Source: Zizania palustris (lineage: Eukaryota > Streptophyta > Magnoliopsida > Poales > Poaceae). From it: a stretch of 64,000 bases of DNA. This document shows, piece by piece, positions 55,923-64,000 of this stretch. The stretch lies in the NCBI GenBank assembly GCA_019279435.1, contig JAAALK010000082.1:12044594-12108593 (forward strand). The letters are read 5' to 3'. The notes under the pieces were generated by a model. That model saw only the letters and a list, made by a program, of their open reading frames with translations. It had not been told where the DNA came from and searched no databases. Position numbers and translations under genes: made by a program. Numbering within the stretch: position 1 is the first letter of the stretch; the number at the start of each line of letters is the position of its first letter.

Positions 55923-58900
55923 ATGGTGAAGACTAAGGGATCTGCTCCTCCGTCGGCCTTGGCTCGGCAGTAGGCGGCCGCAGCAGCAGCGGCGGCAGCA
56001 TTGGCGGCAGCACCTCCGATGCCGGCGGTGACATCCATGGCGTTAGGGGGGAGAAATCCCCAAATCGCCGATGACCAAGGTCTGTGCCCGCCGTCGACAA
56101 AGTATTTGGATCAATCTTTTGAGTTGGGGCCTTCTACCTGCAAGAGAGAGTCTTTGGCAATCACAGCGGGGGAAAAAATTAGCAATGGAGTTATGATTCG
56201 GAAGCCAGGCAAAGAATCGATTCCATCACCAAGACCCGGAGAGGTAGTGGTATTCGAAGCCTTCTTCGAAGCTGGCTTGGGCCTCCCTGCAGTGGACTTC
56301 CTGGCGGAGGTACTTGATCTGTTCCATGTAACCCTCCCCCAGTTATCTCCGAATGCAGTAGCTAGGTTAGCTATCTTCGAATGGGCGCTGAGAGCCGAAG
56401 GTTGTGAGGGGAGGGCAGAAATCTTCGCTGCACTTCATAGAGCAACTTGCCAGCCGAAGACCTTCGTAGGCTCCGGAGGTGAGAAAGTGGTAGTATCCTT
56501 CGGCTCTATCAACTTTAGGCTTCGGGATGAATATGCCCTTCAGTTTCCTGCCAAGGCCATCAATGCTAGATGGTACATTGATTGGGTTCTGAGATGGTTC
56601 TATGCCGAAGTTGGAGCGAGCAGTCCTCTCGCTGGGCCCCTTAAAGAAATTCAATTCCGGAAAGAAGCTTTAGTGCAGCCCAACGAAGGCCAACTCGAAG
56701 CTCGTCTTAACCTACTTCAAAAGATTAGCCAAAGGTTAATCATGCATGACTTAGCCGAAGAATTCCTCGGACTGCAAATTCCTCCGCTGATGGCCAACTG
56801 GCCTATCGTCTTCGAGGATGATTCGGAAGGTGGTCTCCGCAAGATCAACTTAACTTCGAGCCCTGCAGGTAACTTCGAAACCAACATGCATTATACATAT
56901 TTACTTCGAAGAAAGGCTAATTTGATTTATTTTTTAGCTTCTTCAGCCCCTATTACTTCAGAGCAAATTGTAATGGCTTCGGAGAAGATTTTGGGTGCCC
57001 CAACTCCGACTGAAAAAGAATGGCGAATTAAATTGGTCGAGAGTTGGGAAAGGTTTAACAGAGTATGGGGAAAGTTGGAGTTGACTCCGCCCCCTCTGAT
57101 GGACTGGGTGCCTTTGGAGAAAGGACCCAAGAAAAGGATGGCTGAAGCCGGAGCTTCGAGCTCCGCAAGGACTCCGGTGAAGAAGGTGGCTCGGAAGCCA
57201 AAAAATCTCGCACCTTCGAATCCTGCGCCTTCGATCTCAAGAACCTCAATCTCCGGTTCTAAAGAAGATGAAGGTATATTATTAGTGAGATTGATTGATG
57301 AAGATGCAGCTCAACAAAATATTCACATTGAAGATACTGCAGGTATGCCGGAGCCTCAAGCTAACATTGAAGAAGTGATAGCTCCGGATACTCAAGAAGA
57401 GCAAATTGAAGCTCTTATGGGCGAAGATGAAGTTGAAGTTACAACTTCAATTGTGGATGAGGGGAGGACTGCTCACGGAGATACTCCGGCAGCTGAAGTT
57501 TTAACCGTGGAATCAGATGATGACTTCACCTTCGATCCTCCGAGCAGTCCAGTGCTCGATCTCCCCCTGAATGTCGAAGGTAAATTTCGCATAATTCTCT
57601 TATTATTTTCTGCAAAATTATACAATGTATAATACTTTTGCTTTTGCAGAGCCCCCTGCTGTAGAAGTACATCACGAAGACACAATTCAAAGGCCTTCGA
57701 CAACTTCGGAGCCGCACCCGGAGGTCACTCAACAGGGGCCTGGAAGGGGTAAAAGACACATAGAGCCTCTCCCTACGCAAGGATCAACTTCGTCAGAGTC
57801 AACAGATGAAAGTGAATCAACTGAGGGGGGGCCATCTTCGGAAGTTCCAAGGACCTCAGGAGAATGCTCCGGAGCTTCGCCAAGCAGGGAAGACCAAAAA
57901 GCTTCGGCTCTGCTCCCTCTTTTAACTCCTTTTTTGGAGCAAAGAAAAGGGCTTCAGACTTTGCTCAAACCTTTAGGTCGAGTGAGTCGGGAAGTCGGGG
58001 AGACAGAACTGGTAGCAAAATTAAGCAAGGCGAAGAATTCAGAGCTTAATGTTGCTTTAGAACGAGCAGCCTACCAGGTATGGAGCACCTTCGAACCAAT
58101 ATCTTTAGCGAATTATATTGGGTTCGAAGTACATCTTCGAACCAGTAGCAAATTATAAATGAATAATTTCTTACTTCAGTTTTTTCACTTCTTAGCAAGC
58201 GGTCTTGGCCCGCGCTGCAGCTTTATCGAACGAAAATGAAATTGCTCAGCTTCGGGAAGAAAATGAAGCTCTTAAACGCAACTTATCTTCCTCCGAAGCT
58301 AGAGTACTTCAAATGGATAATGTGATTTCAACGGAGCGTAGGGCCAGACAGGGCTTGGAGGCTGTTAATAAGGAGCTCGAAGCAGAAAGAATCGTGCTTC
58401 GGGCTGAAATTGAAAAGGTGCGGTCGGAGCATGCTAGTGCTGGGTCCGAACTTGTAAGGCTCCAAGAGGAAGCTAGCCAACTCCTAAACCAGAAGAATAT
58501 TTTAACTACGGAGAATGCTAGGATTTCCGGAGTTTTGGCAGAAACGACTTCGAGCAAGGATGCACTGATTGAAGAAAAGCTTAAGTCGGAGAAGGTGGCT
58601 ACGGAGGTCATCGAACAGATGCTAGGTGTTCTGGAGTACTTCGGTACTACTGGATCACTTCCTTCGGATGACAACGTGACTCTGCTGCGCCGGTTAAAAA
58701 GGATCCAAGGAGCAGTGAAGCAAATGAAGACGGCAGGCATGCGTTATGGAGAACTCTCCGGACAAGTGTCTGCCCTCGGATTACTTCGTTACTACGAGGA
58801 TTTGGGCCGAACAATCACTCCGAGCGCAGAGGGCTCCATTACCTTCGACGACGAGCGGCTTTTGAATCCTTCCGAAGGCGTGACTGCCGCCTGGCGAGCC

Positions 58901-59588
58901 TTTCAAACCTCATGGAGAGCCGAAGGTCATTCTGCGATCAAGGCTTGGATCGATGAAGGCCAACGTCAGAAGCAAGTTCGGAGCCAAGCTTCGAGCAGTC
59001 AGCCTCCTCCGAACCCGCAGGTTTAGGAATTATTTAGGATTTTTTGACTATGTAAAGCTCATGCTTGTAAATATTTATCAATGAAAATCTTGTTTGTCAT
59101 ATTTTTAGGCTTTGCCTCTTATGGAAGACATCGAAGTGTTAGAGCTTAACAACGAACTTCGCTCATTATGGAACACCTTCGAACTTCTAAAGAGTTATAA
59201 GCGTCCTCGATTTCTTATTCCTCGAGATGACTCCGGCGTAATTGCTCCCGAAGTAATCAAAGACGTATTGTCTTATATTAAAGAGGAAGAAAAAGAGGTT
59301 AACGCAAACACCTCGTCTTTTGAAGACACTAATTGGTCTGAAGACGAAGGTGAAGCTCGAAATAAAAGATCTGAAGATCTTAGAAGCTGGGAAAGAAGCC
59401 CCGAACGGCTTCGAACTTGGGCCGAGCTTCAACAAAAGCAGAAGGATTTTAGAGCTTCGAAGGGGAGGAAGAGAGTTAAACGTAAAGTTCTTAGAACTTC
59501 TGACGTTGGAACTAGTCGTTCCACCCCTAGCTCTCGGGACCGAAGAGGTCTTCGATTCCTTCTTGGTATAGATACCAATTTTTCATAG
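55923..59588 (+). CDS. Antisense spliced Transposase_28-type gene of element C (five exons), one premature stop
   Basis: Predicted exons are 55923-56868, 56938-57579, 57650-58077, 58196-59020 and 59109-59588, with GT-AG introns; all joins keep one frame of 1107 codons. A TAG at codon 17 (55971) is the only break, and the frame is open again at Met 56001. Residues about 85-240 form the Transposase_28 domain (VVVFEAFFEAGLGLPAVDFL, LPQLSPNAVARLAIFEWALR). The middle is acidic. The fourth exon is a long coiled coil (IAQLREENEALKRNLSSSEA and on). The last exon ends in a basic KGRKRVKRKVLR stretch that could be a nuclear signal. The biochemical role is unknown; the name comes from its occurrence in gypsy elements. 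Confidence 0.75.
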
Positions 59589-59930
59589 TGTAATATGTAA
59601 ACACATTTATTTCAATAATGAATGCCGATTTAAAATTGTCTCCATATTTACTAGCCCCTCTTTGGGTATAAGCAACTTCGAAATGTATTCAAAGATGGTT
59701 ATGCGCAAAGAAAAAACTTCGGAGTACAATTTTTTGGGGGTTCGGAGCCCCTCTGTCATTTAAAGATCTTTTGAAATCTTATGAAATGTCTTCGACTTTT
59801 TGGAGTCAGAAGAATGGTAACTTAGTACCTTTGTTTTATGAAAGAAATCAGTTGAGATAACTTTCAGGACACTTTAGTGTCTTAAAAAATTTGTCACTTT
59901 GGACTATGTTGACAGACATTCGAAGCTCAT
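59589..59930. other. 3' flank of the antisense gene in C
   Basis: Noncoding; contains AATAATGAA-type words that could serve as polyadenylation signals for the plus-strand gene (59612-59622). Confidence 0.45.
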
Positions 59931-60300
59931 GGCTCAAATGCTGTTTTGCTTTAGCCACCTTCGGCTTGTTTTTGCGATCTCTGACGAACCAATGGTTCGA
60001 AGTTTGCAATGGTCTCTTTGGACTCTTTTTACGGATGTCTACCAGCCAATGGCTTGGACTCCGTATAATTTGGCCACCTTCGGCTCTTTTTGCAGAAGTC
60101 TACCAGCCAATGGCTTGGACTTCGCAGATTTTGGCCACCTTCGGCTCTTTTTACGGAAGTCTACAAGCTGCAGCTTGGACTCCGTAGGTTTTGGCCACCT
60201 TCGGCTCTTTTTACGGAAGTCTACCAGCCAATGGCTTGGACTCCGTAGGGTGTGGTTTTGGGCTCTTTTACCGATGCCTACAAGCCGGTGGCCTGGGCTC
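59930..60300. repeat. 60 bp tandem repeat in C, about 6 units
   Basis: GGCCACCTTCGGCTCTTTTT recurs at 60072, 60133 and 60193, with older copies near 59952 and 60012. Each unit also holds AGTCTACCAGCCAATGGCTTGGACTCCG-like sequence. Same period and same place as in B. Open frames across it on either strand are repeat artefacts. Confidence 0.85.
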
Positions 60301-60510
60301 CGGATTATGTCAGCCCCCACGTCGGAGGCTTCGAACTTTATGGGTTCGAAGTCCGAAAATACAACCCAGCTTAATGACACTTCCCTCTCGGTCGACCCCG
60401 CGGTTCCAGTGCGTCCACTCGGAAGCTGGAAGTCTATGAGGGGAAGGCAACTATCAGGGTCATATGCTTTATTAATTTAGAGGTGATTACAAACGAATTA
60501 CAAGGAGCCC

Positions 60511-62883
60511 TTATGCGAAGTATCGCTTTAGGTGCTCCGCATGCCAAGTATGTGCTAACTCTTCACCTTCTAAATTAGCTAATTTAAATGAACCAGGGCG
60601 CCCTGAGCGGACAATTAGGTATGGACCTTCCCATTTATTGCCTAACTTCCCTGGTGCTATAGTGCTTCGTAGAACAAGATGACCCGGTCTTAACTCATTG
60701 AGCTTAACCTTCGGGTCATACCAAGTCTTCGTCTGCTGATGATACTTTGATAAATTAGCTACAGCCCGAAGTCTTGTTTCTTCTGACAAATCTAACGAAG
60801 CTTGTCTTTCTTCTTCAATATCCGGTTCGGTGCTGCGAAATGATCCCCCTTTGAGCTCCGTTGGAGTCATAGCTTCATCTCCGAATAGTAGTCTGAACGG
60901 AGTAAAACCTGTGGACCTTGTTTGCGTAGTCCGAATGGACCATAGAATCTTAGGAAGCTCTTCGGTCCACAGTCCCTTTGCTAATCCTACTATTCTTCGA
61001 TTTAGCCCTGATAAAATATTTCCATTGGCTCGCTCTACGGCTCCATTCGACTGAGGATGTCTCACTGCAGCAAAACATAGATGAATGCCTAGGTCTTCGC
61101 AAAACTTCCTGAAGGGTTCTGCGTCGAACTGTGTTCCATTATCCACTGTGAGGTATCTAGGCACTCCGAACCGGCAAATAATGTTCTTCCAGAAGAATTT
61201 CTGTACATTGTTCGAATTGATAGCTGTTAAGGGTTCTGCTTCCACCCACTTAGAAAAATATTCAATAGCTACCACTGCGAACTTCAGATTTCCTTTTGCT
61301 AACGGAAAGGGACCAATTAGATCCATACCCCATCTGGCCATGGGCCATACCGGAGCAATGACTTGAAGAGCTGTTGGTGGGCGATGACTCCGTCGACCCA
61401 TCCACTGGCATCCTTGACAAGTGCGGACCAAGCTCTCCACATCAGCTGTTATTGTGGGCCAATAAAGCCCCTGGCGAAGTGTTTTTCCTGCCAGAGCTCT
61501 AGGGGCTAAATGGCTTCCACAAAGGCCTTCGTGAATTTCTCGAAGAATTTCTTGGCCTTCGGCTTGAGATATACATCGGAGTAGAGGGGAACATACTCCG
61601 GCCTTGTATAATATACCGTTGATTAACTGATAGTTTCTGGCTCTGAGCTTTAATCTTGACAACTGGGGCTCTTCGGGCAAATTTGTTCCTCCTTGCAAGA
61701 GTTCTATGATCGAATCTTTCCAATCTGCACTAGGAATGCAAAGAATCTCCGCAGAGGTAATTTGTGGCACCGAAGGTATATTGAGCTCCTCATAGAAAGC
61801 TTCTTCAGGCACATCCACAGCTCCGGCTGCAGCCTTCGCTAAAATGTCCGCTTGCACGTTTTCCGCTCTTGGTATACTCCGAATGGAAATACCCTTGAAG
61901 TGTGCTTCGATTTTGCGGATTTCTTCTAAGTACTTTGCAAGCTGTGGATGTCGAACTTGAAAACTTTTGTCTACGTGCCCTGCTACTATCTGAGAATCTG
62001 TCTTTATAATTATTCTTGTAGCCCCTAGAGCACGTGCTTTCCGGAGTCCCAATAAAATCCCTTCGTACTCCGCTATATTATTGGTAGACTTAAAGTTGAG
62101 TCTTGCGGAGTACATTGCTCTTTGCCCTGACGGTGAAATCAACACTGCCCCAATGCCTGCTCCGGATGCTTGGAAAGACCCATCGGAGTAAACAGTCCAA
62201 ACTCCGTCACTTGATTTCTCCGGAGTCAAATTCGCAGGTGGAGTCCACTCTGCTACGAAGTCTGCTAGGACTTGGGATTTGATAGCTGTCCTTGCCAAGA
62301 AAGATATGCCGAAGGGTGCTAGCTCGACTGCCCACTTTCCAATCCTTCCAGTGGAATCATTGCTTCGGAGCATATCTCCTAAGGGATACGAAGTTGGTAC
62401 AATTACATTGTGAGCCAAAAAATAATGTCTTAGCTTCCTCGAAGCCATTATCAGAGCATAAACGAACTTCTCAAGTTCGGAGTATCTTGTCTTCGCTCCT
62501 GACAATGCTTCGGATACAAAATAGACAGGATTTTGGACCAACTTCCCATTGAAATCAACTTCTTTGACAAGGACTGCGCTGACAGCTGAACCTGTAGCTG
62601 CAAGATACAGGAGTAGGGTTTCGTCCGCAATAGGCACCGTGAGTGTAGCAAGATTACTGAGATAATCTTTAATATCTTCGAAGCTTCTCTGACACTCCGG
62701 TGTCCATGCAAAATCTTCGGACCCTTTCAAAGCTTTGAATATCGGCAAGCTCCTCTCCGCAGACCTTGATAAAAACCTGCTAAGTGCGGCCAGACGTCCA
62801 GTCAGCTTTTGCACTTGCTTTAAATTCTCCGGAGGAGCCATCTTCTGCAGCGCAGTTATTTGAGTAGGGCTAGCTTCAATTCC
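60511..62883 (-). CDS. pol of element C: RNase H and integrase part (776 codons open)
   Basis: Order: RT connection/RNase H_2-like segment (LAALSRFLSRSAERSLPIFK, SAVLVKEVDFNGK, YSELEKFVYALIMASRKLRH). A second RNase H with its acidic set (VYSDGSFQASGAGIGAVL, NNIAEYEGILLGL, IKTDSQIVAGH, VQADILAKAA). Integrase zinc finger (HLAPRALAGKTLRQGLYW, CQGCQWMGRRSH). Core with DD35E (GMDLIGPFPLAK, TVDNGTQFD, NGAVERANG). C-terminal NKWEGPYLIVRSGRPGSF, ending HAEHLKRYFA at 60514. The tandem RNase H arrangement fits the Tat lineage. A one-base loss near 62882 separates it from the RT frame. Confidence 0.9.
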   Translation of the reverse strand, partial: GIEASPTQITALQKMAPPENLKQVQKLTGRLAALSRFLSRSAERSLPIFKALKGSEDFAWTPECQRSFEDIKDYLSNLATLTVPIADETLLLYLAATGSAVSAVLVKEVDFNGKLVQNPVYFVSEALSGAKTRYSELEKFVYALIMASRKLRHYFLAHNVIVPTSYPLGDMLRSNDSTGRIGKWAVELAPFGISFLARTAIKSQVLADFVAEWTPPANLTPEKSSDGVWTVYSDGSFQASGAGIGAVLISPSGQRAMYSARLNFKSTNNIAEYEGILLGLRKARALGATRIIIKTDSQIVAGHVDKSFQVRHPQLAKYLEEIRKIEAHFKGISIRSIPRAENVQADILAKAAAGAVDVPEEAFYEELNIPSVPQITSAEILCIPSADWKDSIIELLQGGTNLPEEPQLSRLKLRARNYQLINGILYKAGVCSPLLRCISQAEGQEILREIHEGLCGSHLAPRALAGKTLRQGLYWPTITADVESLVRTCQGCQWMGRRSHRPPTALQVIAPVWPMARWGMDLIGPFPLAKGNLKFAVVAIEYFSKWVEAEPLTAINSNNVQKFFWKNIICRFGVPRYLTVDNGTQFDAEPFRKFCEDLGIHLCFAAVRHPQSNGAVERANGNILSGLNRRIVGLAKGLWTEELPKILWSIRTTQTRSTGFTPFRLLFGDEAMTPTELKGGSFRSTEPDIEEERQASLDLSEETRLRAVANLSKYHQQTKTWYDPKVKLNELRPGHLVLRSTIAPGKLGNKWEGPYLIVRSGRPGSFKLANLEGEELAHTWHAEHLKRYFA

Positions 62884-64000
62884 CTGCTTGAAACTAAATA
62901 CCCTACCAATTTTCCAGCCTTAGCTCCGAATATACATTTTTCGGGGTTAAGACGGATCCCACATGCCCGAAGGCTATTGAATGTTTCTGCTAAGTCTAGG
63001 CTATGTTGGTGCTTTAAAGCACTCTTTATTACAATATCATCCATATAGGCCTCCACATTGCGACCTAGTTGATGACCTAGAGCCTTAGCAACTAATCTTG
63101 AAAAAGTAGCCCCGGCATTTCTTAGGCCGAAGGGCATTCTTACATAGCAGAAGACTCCTGAAGGAGTTACAAAGCTTGTCTTGATTTCATCTTCACGCTT
63201 CAACCATATTTGATGATAACCAGAATACGCGTCAAGGAAGCTTAATAACTCCGAACCTGCAGTGGAGTCAACCAGTTGATCGATTCGGGGCATGGGGTAG
63301 GGGTCACGTGGGCATGCTTTATTCAAGGATGTGAAATCAATGCACATGCGCCACTTCCCGGAAGACTTCTTCCTGATGAAGACTGGGTTGGCTAACCATT
63401 TTGTGTGAGCCACTTCTATGATAATCCCAGCCTTCAACAGTTTTTCAACTTCGTCCTTAGCTAGAGCAGCTCTCTCTGCGGACATCTTCCGGAGTCCTTG
63501 TCGAACAGGCCGGGCCTTCGGGTTTACAAGTAAACTGTGTTCAATGATATCCCGATCGACTCCGGTGATATCTTCGTCAGACCAAGTGAAGACATCCAAA
63601 TTTTCTTCCACTACCATTTCCAAGGAGGTTGCAACTTCAGGAGGTAAATCTTTACCAAATTGAAAAGTGTACTCTTTACCATCTTTAACAATGACCTTCG
63701 TTGCAATCTCTCCTTCGGGACTTGGTCTCGAAAAAGACTTCTTCGAAGCTTCGGAGGAGGCTGAAAAAATTTCTTCATTATCCTGCACACTTTTTACTTG
63801 CCTCGGATCAAGAGGGGGACCGTGACCATATTCCGCCCTCCAAGCAATGGCTTGATCTCCGAAGATTGTTAGGACTCCTGCTTGTGTGGGCATCTTCATG
63901 CACAAGTAATTGTGATGCGCCACAGCTCCGAACTGGTTCAACATGCCCCGTCCAAAGATGACATTATAAGCATATGGGGCATCTATCACATCAAAGATAA
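62884..64000 (-). CDS. pol of element C: end of protease and reverse transcriptase, partial at the window edge
   Basis: The open frame enters from beyond 64000 and begins with the end of the aspartic protease domain (IDAPYAYNVIFGRGMLNQFG, HHNYLCMKMPTQAGV). The RT follows, with RPVRQGLRKMSAERAALAKD, VEKLLKAGIIIEVAHTKWLA, KWRMCIDFTSLNKACPRDPY, FLDAYSGYHQI, MPFGLRNAGATFSRLV and the catalytic YMDDIVIKS (near 63040). RT copies element RNA into cDNA in the particle. The frame runs into a stop at about 62856 because of a single-base deletion near 62882; no other break is visible in this part. Confidence 0.9.

Larger units (their letters stand above)
54977..64000 (-). mobile_element. Gypsy element C with antisense Transposase_28 gene and nearly intact pol; right end outside window
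   Basis: 3' LTR (54977-55471), plus-strand antisense gene (55923-59588), 60 bp tandem repeat (59930-60300) and minus-strand integrase, RNase H and RT (60511-64000) follow each other; gag and the 5' LTR lie beyond the window. Best preserved of the three related elements (A, B, C) and inserted into B, so the youngest of this nest. Left target-site flank is ATAGA. Confidence 0.9.

Noticed and set aside
59930..60300. CRISPR-like array or coding region over the 60 bp repeat
   Set aside because: Units are head-to-tail without unique spacers, and the frames on both strands arise from the repeat; the genome is a plant.
60511..64000. Integrated pararetrovirus
   Set aside because: An integrase with DD35E, a flanking LTR with TG..CA ends and a polypurine tract identify an LTR retrotransposon; no movement or coat protein genes are seen.
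1..64000. Host protein-coding genes, rRNA, microRNA precursors
   Set aside because: No exon set, rRNA segment or convincing long hairpin outside the transposons was found by reading; a low-copy search would be needed to exclude small ones.

Overview
The window looks like repeat-rich intergenic DNA of a grass (Poaceae) nuclear genome. Nearly all of it can be assigned to nested transposable elements: long-LTR Tekay-like gypsy, Tat-like gypsy elements with antisense genes, SIRE-like copia and CACTA transposons with GC-rich subterminal repeats. I found no convincing intact host gene, no rRNA or tRNA gene and no CRISPR array. The species cannot be named from the sequence alone.

Layout, left to right. 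1-5147: the 5' part of a minus-strand Tekay-like gypsy element with a 3.4 kb LTR. 5148-6576: leader and 5' LTR of another minus-strand gypsy element (D), which interrupts a copia gag and LTR (6577-7432). 7433-8382 and 10530-11328: two unassigned stretches, probably the original host DNA, split by a 2147 bp non-autonomous CACTA (8383-10529, AAT target duplication). 11329 to about 19330: a larger CACTA-type element (K) with a decayed transposase and a rearranged right half. About 19560-20290: an LTR-like segment. 20291-30674: an old plus-strand gypsy-type element (F) whose gag is split at 20358/28685 by a complete relative (E, 20359-28684, ATTAT target duplication). 30675-33931: minus-strand gypsy G. 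33932-37365: plus-strand copia remnant J. 37366-44637: element A. 44638-47554: 5' LTR and gag of plus-strand gypsy H. 47555-54976: element B. 54977 to the right edge: element C, inserted into the pol gene of B.

The most interesting theme is ambisense retrotransposons. Elements A, B and C share a plus-strand gene of the Transposase_28 ('putative gypsy type transposon') type. It has its own TATA box and introns at corresponding places, and lies opposite to the LTR-driven pol strand. In C the four predicted introns join five exons in one frame of 1107 codons, broken only by a stop at codon 17. The two transcription units of B and C converge on a 60 bp tandem repeat. Element E has the same layout with a different antisense gene, a plant-mobile-domain (PMD) protein. 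E keeps gag and protease but has no visible reverse transcriptase or integrase, and A has lost gag-pol altogether. Antisense extra ORFs are known in Tat-lineage elements. What looks worth following here is the conserved splicing, the antisense promoters, the shared repeat at the convergence point and the two different cargo genes within one window.
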